A DNA stretch of 17,717 nucleotides from CAZUGH01 sp964619785 (GCA_964619785.1 CAZUGH010000039.1:1-17717); one strand, 5' to 3'. Positions 6,560-15,727 are shown, counted from the first letter of the stretch. The notes: generated by a model not told the origin, from the sequence alone. A program made the numbers and translations.

Positions 6560-9500
6560 TTATCGCTCTAGCAAAGCCAACAGTTCCTCTCTTGTGAAAC
6601 TAGCTCCACTTAACTCGGCACCATTTAGCACCTGTTCTGCCAGTTCCTTTTTCTTGTCTTGAAGCCTTATAATATTCTCTTCAATACTGTCTTTCATAAC
6701 TAGTTTATATACATTCACTACATTCGTCTGTCCGATTCGATGCGCGCGATCTGTCGCCTGGCTCTGCACCGCCACATTCCACCAAGGATCGTAGTGAATG
6801 ACAACATCCGCAGCAGCGAGGTTCAATCCCGTTCCTCCTGCTTTCAGCGAGATGCAAAATACCGACGTATCGTCCTCATTAAAAGCAGCTACTAGCTTGG
6901 CACGCTTTTCCTTACTCGTATGACCTGTCAATGTATAGAATGAAATTCCTCTTGCCTCCATCCGGTCTTGGATATTCTGGAGCATCGATGTAAATTGTGA
7001 AAATAGTAAAATCTTATGTCCACCACCGATGGCATTCTCCACTAGGTCAATGCACATATCAAGTTTCGCAGAATTTCCTTTATAATCCTCATACACAAGC
7101 GATGGGTCACAACAGAGTTGCCGCAGTCTCGTAAGTTCCGCAAGTATCTGAATTTTACCTGTCTTAAACTCTTCCTCTGACTTTTCTTCAAGCATCAGCT
7201 TCATACGTTGCACCCTGGCATCGTAGAGCTTCTGTTGCTCTCCCTCCATCGCTGCGAACACATTTTCCTCAAGCTTGTCTGGCAAATCCTTCAATACGTC
7301 TTTTTTCAACCGGCGTAATACAAAAGGTCCAATCATCTTCTGTAATCGTGCCAGTGCACGCGCATCTTCATCAAGCACAATTGGTTGTTCTAACTCCTGC
7401 CGAAATCTCGCATAGGAGTGCAAAAATCCTGGCATCAGATAGTCAAATATACTCCACAATTCACTCAGTTTATTCTCAAGCGGCGTTCCTGTCAGCGCAA
7501 TTTTAAAGGACGCTTCCACCGACTTCACTGCACGTGCTGCCTTGGTATTATGATTTTTAATATACTGCGCTTCATCTATAATCTCACAGAAAAATGAAAT
7601 CTGCTCGTATTCCTCCAAATCACGTTTCATTAAATCATATGAGGTCAAGAGAATGTCCTGTTCACCCGCCCCACGAATCATCTGGGCGCGTTCCTCAAGC
7701 TTCCCCGTCACCATAATCACATTCAGCTCGGGGGCAAAACGCTGCATCTCACTCTTCCAGTTATATACGAGTGACGCTGGCGCAATAACCAGGCTTCGAC
7801 GATTCTCGCCTGCTGCCTCTTGCATCGAAGAGAGGAGAAATGCGATCACTTGCAATGTCTTGCCAAGACCCATATCATCTGCTAGAATTCCCGAAAATCC
7901 ATTCTGTTGCAAGGTCTTCAGCCAACGAAATCCCTCCTTCTGATAATGTCGTAACACCGAATCAAGCGAGGCTGGCACATCAAAATCATTATCCTTCACC
8001 GTCTTCATATTCCGAATCAATGCGCGAAATGATTTATCCTTATGGAAGGAAAATTCATGGTTATCATCAAGCTGATGATCTAGATACAAGGCATGGTATT
8101 TAGGGAGTTGAATCACCTTTTTCTTAAGTTGTGTATTGCTTAGATTCATATCTTGTTTCAGTTCCTGTAACACTGTGATACTATCCTCATCAAGGTGAAC
8201 AAAGTCCCCACTCTTCAGTCGATAATATCGCTTCTTCACCTGATATCTAGAGAGAACATCAATCAATTCATCCTGGCTCATTTCTTCTGACGTGAGGCTC
8301 AATTCCAATGTGTCGCCCGCTAGCGATACGCCAACGGTCACCTGTGGGCTCTTCTGAATATTGATTTTTTTCAGAGAATCCGATACATAGACCTGTGCCA
8401 CTTCCTGGAAAGCCGCGATTCCATGAGCAATCAGCTGATACAGCTTCTCCTCATCATCACCGATTACCATGTAACCATTATCCTTGTCGAGTGCGTTACA
8501 ATAATCTGCCACTAGTTTAGCAACCTGTGCCTCACGAAGTAAGTCTCGAATCCCTTCTGTCTTATTCTCCGCGGACTCAAACACGTTGAAGTGACGCTCG
8601 CCATATGCCGCAACCACCTTACATGTAATAAAATCAGGTTGGGGCGCATCAAGATAAATCTCAAACTCAACTGGTATCACTCCATAATTCTTCGCATCAA
8701 ACGAATCAATCTCGAGTCGATAAACCTTCTTCAGTTCTGGTAAAAGTTCTCGGCAAAATACAGGAACATCCTCCGCCGCAATATAAGCTCTGCAATCAGA
8801 ACTTAGCTTCATACAGTCGATAAAATCAGCAATGGGACGAATACGCTCAATCGTATCCATATATATAACACCTTCAACAAAATAGCAATAGTATTTATTT
8901 CCCTTGATACCCGTCAGATGACTGATAGAAAGCTGAACGCCAAATTGGTCCCCCGTTATCTTCATATTATGAACCAATTCATCCTTGGTTACACACCACT
9001 GCCGTTCTCCGCCAGACATAACATTAGCATAGAATGACTGCTCTCCTACAGCTAGCAAAAATTCTTCCAATTCCATACCCGACAATTGCATCGTGCGAAC
9101 CTTAGAACTACTATGATACATCGTAGGGCGGTTTTTCTTGTAGTTCTGTGCCCACCAGCAGATAAAATCAACGAGCGGTCTCGATTCCTCATCAAATGCA
9201 TTTTTTGCATGGTAAAAAGTCAGCTTCTGTCCATAGGAAAATTCACTCTGTTCCTCAACCTGATTTGCAAACTCGAGAACATCCTTTAAGACATACATTC
9301 TTGATACTCCTAGTTGAAACTCTAACTCCACCGAATAATGATTGCATGTCAAATAAGGTTTCAGATGAACCTTGCCATAGACTTCCTCTTGAAGAATTGG
9401 TAACGTTCTCTTCACCGCTTGCTTTTGCAAGAGTTCTTTGATTACGGGAGTAGTCCGAAGTCGCATCCCCTTCATCGGTGCCAACGCTTCTAATGCCCTC

Positions 9501-9823
9501 TCGCGTCTCACCTCCTCTTTGTGAACTCTCGCATAATCGAGATATCTCAAAAGTACGGCAACGCAATGCTTGCAAAGTCCCTGATAGGTATCATAGGCAG
9601 GGCACTCACAGGAAATCTCTTTGGGCTCATCCATATCCTTCTCAACTCCCATGGATACGTGATAGATATTCCTACCACTTCCACGAACCTCGGCATCAAT
9701 CCAGTCCGTATCCTCTGTTTCATCTACATGAAAGGATAAAATTCTACCCTCCGCATAGATCTGAACTCCCCTTCTATATGTAATTGGTTTGGTATAATAC
9801 TTGATAATTGATTTGCTCAGCAT
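6560..9823 (-). CDS. SWIM zinc-finger SNF2-family DNA helicase/ATPase
   Basis: This 1087-aa protein is a bacterial SNF2-type dsDNA translocase. A SWIM zinc-binding motif lies at residues 72-86 (C72-x-C74-x9-C84-x-H86). A long SNF2-associated region follows. The two-lobe ATPase core starts near residue 626: motif I DDMGLGKT at 649-656, the DEAQ box at 750-753, LTGTPLENKLSELWS shortly after, then the C-terminal lobe with LLFSQFTSML, LKAGGTGLNLAAAD, and motif VI in ATDRAHRIGQ near 1027. All core motifs look intact. The product is cytoplasmic; SWIM domains bind nucleic acid or protein. The cellular role of these standalone bacterial enzymes is not settled. It has its own strong promoter. The stop lies one base from the repeat element, and the lipoprotein follows in the same direction. 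No phage-defence partner genes are adjacent. Confidence 0.95.
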   Translation of the reverse strand: MLSKSIIKYYTKPITYRRGVQIYAEGRILSFHVDETEDTDWIDAEVRGSGRNIYHVSMGVEKDMDEPKEISCECPAYDTYQGLCKHCVAVLLRYLDYARVHKEEVRRERALEALAPMKGMRLRTTPVIKELLQKQAVKRTLPILQEEVYGKVHLKPYLTCNHYSVELEFQLGVSRMYVLKDVLEFANQVEEQSEFSYGQKLTFYHAKNAFDEESRPLVDFICWWAQNYKKNRPTMYHSSSKVRTMQLSGMELEEFLLAVGEQSFYANVMSGGERQWCVTKDELVHNMKITGDQFGVQLSISHLTGIKGNKYYCYFVEGVIYMDTIERIRPIADFIDCMKLSSDCRAYIAAEDVPVFCRELLPELKKVYRLEIDSFDAKNYGVIPVEFEIYLDAPQPDFITCKVVAAYGERHFNVFESAENKTEGIRDLLREAQVAKLVADYCNALDKDNGYMVIGDDEEKLYQLIAHGIAAFQEVAQVYVSDSLKKINIQKSPQVTVGVSLAGDTLELSLTSEEMSQDELIDVLSRYQVKKRYYRLKSGDFVHLDEDSITVLQELKQDMNLSNTQLKKKVIQLPKYHALYLDHQLDDNHEFSFHKDKSFRALIRNMKTVKDNDFDVPASLDSVLRHYQKEGFRWLKTLQQNGFSGILADDMGLGKTLQVIAFLLSSMQEAAGENRRSLVIAPASLVYNWKSEMQRFAPELNVIMVTGKLEERAQMIRGAGEQDILLTSYDLMKRDLEEYEQISFFCEIIDEAQYIKNHNTKAARAVKSVEASFKIALTGTPLENKLSELWSIFDYLMPGFLHSYARFRQELEQPIVLDEDARALARLQKMIGPFVLRRLKKDVLKDLPDKLEENVFAAMEGEQQKLYDARVQRMKLMLEEKSEEEFKTGKIQILAELTRLRQLCCDPSLVYEDYKGNSAKLDMCIDLVENAIGGGHKILLFSQFTSMLQNIQDRMEARGISFYTLTGHTSKEKRAKLVAAFNEDDTSVFCISLKAGGTGLNLAAADVVIHYDPWWNVAVQSQATDRAHRIGQTNVVNVYKLVMKDSIEENIIRLQDKKKELAEQVLNGAELSGASFTREELLALLER

Positions 9824-9858
9824 ACGGCACCCGTCCTTGTTATTATTTCGTATCCTTC

Positions 9859-9887
9859 ATTATACCACTACATTTCTTTCCAGACAA
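9859..9887 (-). promoter_or_regulatory. Strong sigma-70-type promoter of the SNF2 gene
   Basis: On the minus strand, TTGTCT (9882-9887) and a consensus TATAAT (9859-9864) are 17 bases apart. A TGG just before the -10 makes it an extended -10. The start point would be near 9852, leaving a leader of about 29 bases. Confidence 0.8.
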
Positions 9888-9994
9888 CATTAGGAAGACA
9901 ATTAACTCCTGAGTTTCTCCAGGCTTCCTGCGAAGAAGCCCTCGATGCCTTAAAGGAATCCAGGGAAAAGGCACTAATCACCAAGCTTGAAGAG

Positions 9995-10375
9995 ATGGTT
10001 TCTTATCAGATTGATGATGAACTTCATGAACGCGTGCGTCATGCCAAGATTAAGTATACAGAAGGTGATGCCGAAACCTGTCAGAAGATGTTAGAACGTC
10101 TCTATCAAATACTAAACCAACAGACAAAGTCTCTCGACAACACGGAGCTTCGCCCCATTATACCAGCTGAGATTCGAGCACATCTGCTCATGATACTCTC
10201 TGACCTTGAACATTTTGATATCAAAAAAGGTCAAGAGGATATGGACTTATTACATGGAAGAAGAATACCAGACCATTATCTAGTAGAACTGAATCAAATC
10301 GAAAAATATCTAGATGACTATGATGACGTCAGTGCAGAGGAACGAATTCGCTCGTTATTATTAACAATGGAATAA
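9995..10375 (+). CDS. Orphan acidic helical protein, possible C-terminal remnant
   Basis: I do not recognise this 126-aa protein. It is soluble, charged and predicted largely helical (for example DAETCQKMLERLYQILNQ and YLVELNQIEKYLDDYDDVSAEERIRSLL). The second part, two helices ending in a YDD turn and a short last helix, resembles the HPt-like tails seen at the ends of some hybrid histidine kinases; that is a weak resemblance. The ATG at 9995 has no well-spaced Shine-Dalgarno, and the frame stays open upstream to 9812 with protein-like content directly before it (CEEALDALKESREKALITKL), but no ATG, GTG or TTG is in frame there. This suggests a gene whose 5' part is lost, possibly replaced by the SNF2 promoter region. 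A hairpin follows the stop. Confidence 0.5.
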   Translation: MVSYQIDDELHERVRHAKIKYTEGDAETCQKMLERLYQILNQQTKSLDNTELRPIIPAEIRAHLLMILSDLEHFDIKKGQEDMDLLHGRRIPDHYLVELNQIEKYLDDYDDVSAEERIRSLLLTME

Positions 10376-10381
10376 AGCAAG

Positions 10382-10414
10382 AAGGGGCATATCAAACTAA
10401 CTGATATGCCCCTT
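10382..10414. terminator. Hairpin between convergent genes, probable terminator
   Basis: A perfect 13-bp stem, AAGGGGCATATCA with TGATATGCCCCTT, around a 7-base loop, lies between the ends of the orphan ORF (10375) and the CE15 gene (10442). T-runs are weak on both sides, so termination may be modest. Confidence 0.65.
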
Positions 10415-10441
10415 CCTGTTATTCATATATAGGGGAATTAC

Positions 10442-12715
10442 TTATTCATTAAACTTAATATTGCTAATCGTATACTGTGCAGTTCCTTCGCTATGTTCCA
10501 TATGAAGATAGATTGTGCACTCGAGTGCCTTGCCATCTAGACTAGCTGCTGCCGCTGCATCAATATCCAATGTCAACTTTTTCGCTGTTGAGGTGTTGTT
10601 CGGCAAGTCCACTCCACCAGAGAGATTGATTGCATTGGAGATAGCTCCTGAGCCATAATCATAATTAATCTCTGCCGGAAGTCCTGTATCTTTTGGATTC
10701 ACAACTAACGCCATCTTCTTGCCGTAGTAATTCGCTTCCGTCTGACAAGTAAATGTAACACTCTTATAATCAGATATTTTCTTACCTTCTGGTATATCTA
10801 GATCAAATCTTGCATATGAGAAGCCATACTGCTTATTTGGTCCATAGGTAAAGGAAAATCCCTTCCCTGCCGCTTCTCCTGTCAGTTCTGCAATCAGCGC
10901 ATCACTTTCTGAACTCCGTTTTACCGTTGCCTGCTTCTGCGTGTCACCAAACATAACTGAAATCATCGCACTGACATCTGGATTTGGTGGAATCAAGCTT
11001 GGGTCGATTGGCTTACCAGCCTCATACGCCTCTTTGTTCGCTTCCGAAGCAAAAATACATGTCTTTAGATCCGCCAGCTTAAACTCAGCCAAAATATCAT
11101 TCCATGGAGATGGATATGTCGTCGACGCCTTAACTTTGTCATAAAAATGATAATCAGTAAATGTGAATAGTTTACACAAATCAACTGTCTCAATACCATG
11201 CAGATTCAGATGCATCTGAATCGCAAAATTATCAGATAATCCCATCAAGTCAAATGCCGGCTTTGCTTCTTCGTAGCACCACCAAAAACCTGGAGGGCTG
11301 CTCCACATATCCGAGTTAATGCCTGTCACGATAAACATGTAATGGTCTTCTCTTGCACTCAAGGCCGCGATATAGTTCGCATCAAATGGCAGATTCTGAT
11401 ATGTTCCAAAGCTCTTAAACGTATCATTAAACCACCCTGCACCTTGAAGACTATTGATTGGCTCATTGCCACCGGTACTCTTCCATGCAGATAAATCGCT
11501 AACGTCTCCAACCTTTGGGTCATTCTCAAACTCTGGTAATAGGTTGTAGGTCAGATTGTTGGAGTTGTAACGCCACATCGTCATTCCACCATAACCAGAA
11601 CATACCGGCATGCTTACCTTGAATCTACTTTCAAAAGCACCTGCTGCCGCTGCAGCCTTGCCATATCTCGATACACCAGTGACAATCGTATTCGTCACAC
11701 TGATACCAAGCTCTGAACCAGCGCCCTTTTCCAATGCATCGATAATCTTACTTGCACCCCATGCCCATGCTAGAACTGAGCCGGTCTGTTCCTTCCAATC
11801 GGAAGTCTTATAAGGATACAAGGTATAGAATGCACCTGTTCTTGCCGTGTTATCGGATGCAACTTTGTTTGGATCAAAACTAATTGTAGCATATCCGCTC
11901 TGCGCTACATAACTATTACTAAACCCACCAACAGATACCATCACAGGCCAACCACCCGCTGGTGCTGTTCCTGTCGGGCACGTATAGCTTGCGCTAAAGC
12001 TAGCTGTCTTACCACCCTCACGAATCGTAATGTTGATGTTGCTTCCATCAACTTGATAACTCACTTCCTCGCCCGAACGCCAGATACCATACATATAACG
12101 CTGCAGCATGGCTCGAATCTCCTGCTGACGTGTCGCCATCTGAGCTTTCGTTGTCACCTTGCTTCCATCAAGCATCATCATCAAATCTGGTGGAACAATC
12201 GTCTTCTCATATGTCGATACTTCTGGCAGCTTCTCCATAATCTTCATCTCGGCACTCTCTTCCTTTGTTTGGCCCGGTGTTGGTTCAGGTGGATTCGTCA
12301 CATTCGGCTGCTGCGTTGGCACAACTGCGTCCCCACCACCTGGTGTCACTGCGGGCTTACTCTTTTTCTTAATCGTCACCTTCGTAGTTAGCTTATAGTT
12401 CTTCTTACCAACTTTAACCACGGCCTTTACTGTTGTTGTTCCCGTTCGAAGAGCCTTTATCTTAATCGTATTCTTCGTTTTCTTGGAAATCTTTAGTTTC
12501 TTCTTACTTCCTACCTTCCAAGTGGTCTTCTTAATCTTCGACTTCGATACTTTCTTAATCTTCAATGTCTTCGTTTGACCTACCTTCATAGTAACCTTCT
12601 TCGACACACTTGGCTTCGCCTGTTTCGCATATGTGCCACTCACATTCCCCATAAATGATGAGCCCAGTGCCAATGCCATGGTTATCGCAATCGTCTTCTT
12701 TGCAAACCTCTTCAT
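10442..12715 (-). CDS. Secreted glucuronoyl esterase (CE15) with N-terminal lysine-rich Ig-like domain and C-terminal beta domain
   Basis: This 757-aa exported enzyme probably cleaves 4-O-methyl-glucuronoyl esters that link xylan to lignin (EC 3.1.1.117). A signal peptide covers residues 1-30 (GTYA-K). Residues about 34-118 are a lysine-rich Ig-like repeat of a type frequent in Lachnospiraceae surface proteins. A Pro/Thr/Gln linker follows to about 150. The CE15 domain spans roughly 165-540, with the nucleophile Ser349 in GVSRYGK, the typical PVCSGYGG after it and a candidate catalytic His506 in NLHGIE. Residues about 590-757 form a beta-rich module that could bind carbohydrate; I cannot assign a CBM family. 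AAGGAGG lies 6 bases before the ATG. It is transcribed divergently from the GH43 gene, suggesting joint regulation. Assignment to CE15 is by motifs; substrate is inferred. Confidence 0.88.
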   Translation of the reverse strand: MKRFAKKTIAITMALALGSSFMGNVSGTYAKQAKPSVSKKVTMKVGQTKTLKIKKVSKSKIKKTTWKVGSKKKLKISKKTKNTIKIKALRTGTTTVKAVVKVGKKNYKLTTKVTIKKKSKPAVTPGGGDAVVPTQQPNVTNPPEPTPGQTKEESAEMKIMEKLPEVSTYEKTIVPPDLMMMLDGSKVTTKAQMATRQQEIRAMLQRYMYGIWRSGEEVSYQVDGSNINITIREGGKTASFSASYTCPTGTAPAGGWPVMVSVGGFSNSYVAQSGYATISFDPNKVASDNTARTGAFYTLYPYKTSDWKEQTGSVLAWAWGASKIIDALEKGAGSELGISVTNTIVTGVSRYGKAAAAAGAFESRFKVSMPVCSGYGGMTMWRYNSNNLTYNLLPEFENDPKVGDVSDLSAWKSTGGNEPINSLQGAGWFNDTFKSFGTYQNLPFDANYIAALSAREDHYMFIVTGINSDMWSSPPGFWWCYEEAKPAFDLMGLSDNFAIQMHLNLHGIETVDLCKLFTFTDYHFYDKVKASTTYPSPWNDILAEFKLADLKTCIFASEANKEAYEAGKPIDPSLIPPNPDVSAMISVMFGDTQKQATVKRSSESDALIAELTGEAAGKGFSFTYGPNKQYGFSYARFDLDIPEGKKISDYKSVTFTCQTEANYYGKKMALVVNPKDTGLPAEINYDYGSGAISNAINLSGGVDLPNNTSTAKKLTLDIDAAAAASLDGKALECTIYLHMEHSEGTAQYTISNIKFNE

Positions 12716-12760
12716 TATAGCCTCCTTCTTATATATAAGATTTATATGATTACATGGAGA

Positions 12761-12789
12761 ATTATAACAATTAGTTTAGCGATAATCAA
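12761..12789 (-). promoter_or_regulatory. Sigma-70-type promoter of the CE15 esterase gene
   Basis: On the minus strand, TTGATT (12784-12789) and consensus TATAAT (12761-12766) are 17 bases apart. The start point would be near 12754, giving a leader of about 39 bases that ends in AAGGAGG before the ATG at 12715. Confidence 0.8.
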
Positions 12790-12856
12790 TGTATTATTCC
12801 ATACTATTTGTATTTTCTTGTACTTTCTTTTCCTTTTTTTCGATTTATTTTGTCCA

Positions 12857-12868
12857 TTGTGTTCACAA
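12857..12868. promoter_or_regulatory. Small inverted repeat near the GH43 promoter, candidate operator
   Basis: TTGTG-TT-CACAA has perfect 5-base arms and lies 53 bases before the GH43 start codon. A possible -35 (TTGTGT at 12857) and -10 (TAAACT, 18 bases later) overlap it, so a bound regulator would block transcription. LacI-type sugar regulators often use such TTGT/ACAA half-sites; this is suggestive only. Confidence 0.3.
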
Positions 12869-12920
12869 GCTTCTATATGGTAAACTTAACTACATAATAT
12901 CAAGGAAATGAGGTCCATTT

Positions 12921-14324
12921 ATGAGCAAAAAACAAATATATAATCCATACCTTCCATCTTGGGAATATATCCCCGATGGTGAACCACATGAGTTCGAAGG
13001 ACGTGTCTATGTCTATGGTTCTCACGATTACTTTAATGGCCATGTCTTCTGTATGGGCGACTATGTATGTTGGTCTGCCCCTGTTGACGACCTCACAGAT
13101 TGGCGTTATGAGGGTGTCATTTATAAGAAAACAGATGACCCATTAAATCCCGAAGCCAAGATGTGTCTCTACGCACCTGATGTGACGAAGGGTCCTGATG
13201 GACGTTACTATCTGTACTACGTTCTCGATAAAGTATCTGTCGTATCCGTTGCCGTATGTGATACTCCTGCAGGAAAATATGAATTCTATGGTTATGTACA
13301 CGATGAAGAAAATGTTCGGCTCGGCGACCGGCCCCAGGATGAACCACAGTTTGATCCTGCCGTCCTCACCGAAGGAGATACCACCTACCTCTATACTGGC
13401 TTTTGTGCTAGAGGTGATAAGTCCCGCCATGGTGCCATGGTCACAGTTCTTGGACCAGATATGTTGACCATCACCCGCGAACCATCTTTTGTCGTTCCCG
13501 GCTGCGAATATAGTCAGGGTTCTGGCTATGAGGAACACGAATTTTTCGAAGCATCCTCCATTCGTAAGATAGGAAGTACTTACTATTTTGTCTATTCATC
13601 CATCGTAATGCATGAATTGTGTTATGCAACAAGTGACAATCCTCTCGATGGATTCAACTACCGAGGCGTCATCGTTAGCAACTGTGACTTACATATCGAC
13701 AGTTACAAACCTGCCGAGCAACCGATGTGTTATGGAGCCAACAATCATGGAGGAATCCTCGACATCAATGGTAACCGATACATTTTCTATCATCGACACA
13801 CCAATGGCAGTTGGTATAGTCGCCAAGGATGCGCCGAGCCAATCGATATTTTACCAGATGGCAGCATTCCACAGGTTGCGATAACCTCCTGCGGATTAAA
13901 TGGTGGTGCACTCGAAGGCCGTGGCTACTACCCTGCTTACATCGCATGTAATCTATTTACCGACCAGCCTCGCGCTTATATTGATGGTGCTGCCAATTCA
14001 TTAAAAATCATGGAAGATCATTACGATGATGAGCCTTCCCCTGGATACATCACCAATATGACCGATTCAGCAACAGCAGGCTTTAAGTACTTTGACTGCC
14101 ATGATATCACAAGCATCACCTTATTTTCTCGTGGTTATTCCAATGGATCTTTTGAAATTCGCACATCATGGGATGGCAATATCCTAGCGAGAATACCAGT
14201 CGAAAACACTAATGTATGGGAGCCATACAAAAGCAACATTCAAATTCCCGATGGCATCCATGCACTATATATCACCTTCCGTGGTGATGGCAATCCGAGC
14301 CTGCGTGGATTCCAACTTGATTAA
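12921..14324 (+). CDS. Cytoplasmic glycoside hydrolase family 43 with C-terminal CBM6-like domain
   Basis: This 467-aa protein has a five-bladed GH43 domain (about residues 5-330) and a C-terminal beta-sandwich (about 350-467) ending in LRGFQLD, like CBM6. The expected catalytic residues are visible: base Asp19 in IPDGEP, Asp145 in FDPAV as pKa modulator and the acid Glu210 in FFEASSI; YAPDV at 84-88 is another family motif. There is no signal peptide, so it should act in the cytoplasm on imported arabino- or xylo-oligosaccharides, as alpha-L-arabinofuranosidase or beta-xylosidase. Which one cannot be decided from sequence alone. GAGG lies 8 bases before the ATG. It diverges from the CE15 gene and converges with the membrane protein gene at 14337, with 12 bases between stops. 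Confidence 0.9.
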   Translation: MSKKQIYNPYLPSWEYIPDGEPHEFEGRVYVYGSHDYFNGHVFCMGDYVCWSAPVDDLTDWRYEGVIYKKTDDPLNPEAKMCLYAPDVTKGPDGRYYLYYVLDKVSVVSVAVCDTPAGKYEFYGYVHDEENVRLGDRPQDEPQFDPAVLTEGDTTYLYTGFCARGDKSRHGAMVTVLGPDMLTITREPSFVVPGCEYSQGSGYEEHEFFEASSIRKIGSTYYFVYSSIVMHELCYATSDNPLDGFNYRGVIVSNCDLHIDSYKPAEQPMCYGANNHGGILDINGNRYIFYHRHTNGSWYSRQGCAEPIDILPDGSIPQVAITSCGLNGGALEGRGYYPAYIACNLFTDQPRAYIDGAANSLKIMEDHYDDEPSPGYITNMTDSATAGFKYFDCHDITSITLFSRGYSNGSFEIRTSWDGNILARIPVENTNVWEPYKSNIQIPDGIHALYITFRGDGNPSLRGFQLD

Positions 14325-14336
14325 TGAAGTTGTATC

Positions 14337-15068
14337 TTAATGCCTTAATTTTTTCTTAATCTGGCAAGTCTTGTCCTTACAATTCAGGCACTGAAGCGTA
14401 TCATTGGAGCCACTCCAGAACCGCTCTGGGTGTCTCGCATAGATTACTTCCCAATGAATCAAAACAACAATCGATGTGAAAAATAAGCTCCAGCTGAAGA
14501 AATTGCGAATGAACAACATCGGGGTAAACATCATGAAATGTCCCCAGTCATAAATTCTACAATTCACGCAGCATTTATTTTTCATTACATACGATTGAAA
14601 TGGGCAGAAAAACAAGATACAGATGTAATCACACAAAAAGTAAAATACAGTCAACATAAGCAAGTCCGCATCATTGATTACTTTCATTAAGTATAAAAAT
14701 CCAAAGACCGCATTAAAGCTAAGCCAAATCAACATCACTTTCCACGCACGAATATTCTGTTCCTGCACAAACTGTAATAGCTCTAGCTCGCTATAATCCT
14801 TCCGCTCTGAATAATGACGATTCTTAGACTTGCGCAGAGCCATAGATAATCGGTCTGTCGGGAAAATATGTATCAGCATGATTCCCATGAAAATAAACCA
14901 TAGCACATGAATCGGGGTTATGCCCATCCAGATTGGCTGCATAACAAGTTCAAGCATAACCTTCTTATCTCTCAAATAAAAAACAAGGAAAAAGACAAAT
15001 AAAAACACGCGTATTCCAAGCTTTACCCAATATCGATTCAACATATCCGTTCGTATCAATTTCTTCAT
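14337..15068 (-). CDS. Membrane protein with CCxxC and CxxCx4C motifs, unknown function
   Basis: This 243-aa protein has about five membrane segments, near residues 16-32, 47-69, 110-128, 134-154 and 178-206. Two cysteine groups flank the last one: C166-C167-x2-C170 in KCCVNCRIYDWGH and C227-x2-C230-x4-C235 in LQCLNCKDKTC close to the C-terminus. The linker EVIYARHPERFWSGSN between them looks strongly conserved in style. Six cysteines in such spacing suggest metal or iron-sulfur binding, or a redox pair, on one membrane face; this is inference. I recall similar unnamed proteins in anaerobes but know no function. It starts 11 bases after the methyltransferase stop, so the two form an operon. 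No terminator is obvious after it. Confidence 0.75.
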   Translation of the reverse strand: MKKLIRTDMLNRYWVKLGIRVFLFVFFLVFYLRDKKVMLELVMQPIWMGITPIHVLWFIFMGIMLIHIFPTDRLSMALRKSKNRHYSERKDYSELELLQFVQEQNIRAWKVMLIWLSFNAVFGFLYLMKVINDADLLMLTVFYFLCDYICILFFCPFQSYVMKNKCCVNCRIYDWGHFMMFTPMLFIRNFFSWSLFFTSIVVLIHWEVIYARHPERFWSGSNDTLQCLNCKDKTCQIKKKLRH

Positions 15069-15079
15069 CGTAATTCAAC

Positions 15080-15727
15080 TCACTCTTTCATAATATAAGA
15101 TAGCTTAGCATGTGAAAAAGGAAATTTCTTGATCACATAATCCTTATCACGGAAAAATTCCTCCACTGCAAGTGTCTCACCCTCAACGGTGGCATAGTCA
15201 TCTAAAATAATAACTCCACCCTTCACAACACGGTCAAATAATTGGTTTAACCCATGCTTGCTTGGTTCATAAACATCTGTATCAATATGTAACATAGCAA
15301 TCCGAAGTTGTGGATTTTTCTCCAAATATTCATCCACTGTATCAAGTATATTTCCCTGAACAAGCTCAACATTATGAATATTCTTTTTGCTTAGACTCGC
15401 ATACAAATCTTCTTTTGATAAGAAATCCTCCTTAAAAGCACGATTCCAACCTTTCACAAATGCCTCATCACTAGCTACCGTCTCAGCCTGTGGAAACTCT
15501 CCAAACATATCAAAACCGATAATTTTCCTCGAGTTCTCATTCTCTAACAATTCACGAAAACTACTAAACTGAATCAAAGAGCTTCCCTTGAATACACCAA
15601 GTTCAACGACATCTCCTGGTAACTCAAGTATTTTCTTGTATAGCTCATAATGCGCCATAATATTCCCTAGGCGATAAACATCCGATGTCAGCAAAAAACC
15701 ATTCTCATAATATTTTCCTATCATCAT
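15080..15727 (-). CDS. TylF/MycF-like class I SAM-dependent methyltransferase
   Basis: This 215-aa soluble protein matches the TylF/MycF family of metal-dependent O-methyltransferases. The SAM-binding motif VVELGVFKGSS is at residues 40-50, FDMFGEFP at 72-79, the HIDTDVYEP metal and acid motif at 147-154, and GGVIILDDYATVEG at 170-183, followed by the typical VEEFF. Known members methylate sugar hydroxyls of antibiotics, but related genes are also found in glycan and unknown clusters, so the substrate here is open. I chose ATG 15727 because GGAAAG is well spaced before it; a GTG at 15736 would overlap that site. It is followed at 11 bases by the cysteine-motif membrane protein. No glycosyltransferases or biosynthetic cluster are nearby. 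Confidence 0.85.
   Translation of the reverse strand: MMIGKYYENGFLLTSDVYRLGNIMAHYELYKKILELPGDVVELGVFKGSSLIQFSSFRELLENENSRKIIGFDMFGEFPQAETVASDEAFVKGWNRAFKEDFLSKEDLYASLSKKNIHNVELVQGNILDTVDEYLEKNPQLRIAMLHIDTDVYEPSKHGLNQLFDRVVKGGVIILDDYATVEGETLAVEEFFRDKDYVIKKFPFSHAKLSYIMKE

Noticed and set aside
7653..9783. Plus-strand open frames inside the SNF2 gene
   Set aside because: They are antisense shadows of a fully conserved helicase, without ribosome binding sites or recognisable families.
6560..9823. SNF2 helicase as part of a phage-defence island
   Set aside because: No nuclease, methyltransferase or other defence partner is adjacent; the neighbour is a lipoprotein, and standalone SWIM-SNF2 proteins are common in Firmicutes.
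13117..13947. Other open frames within the GH43 gene
   Set aside because: They overlap the conserved GH43 catalytic domain in other frames and show no family motifs.
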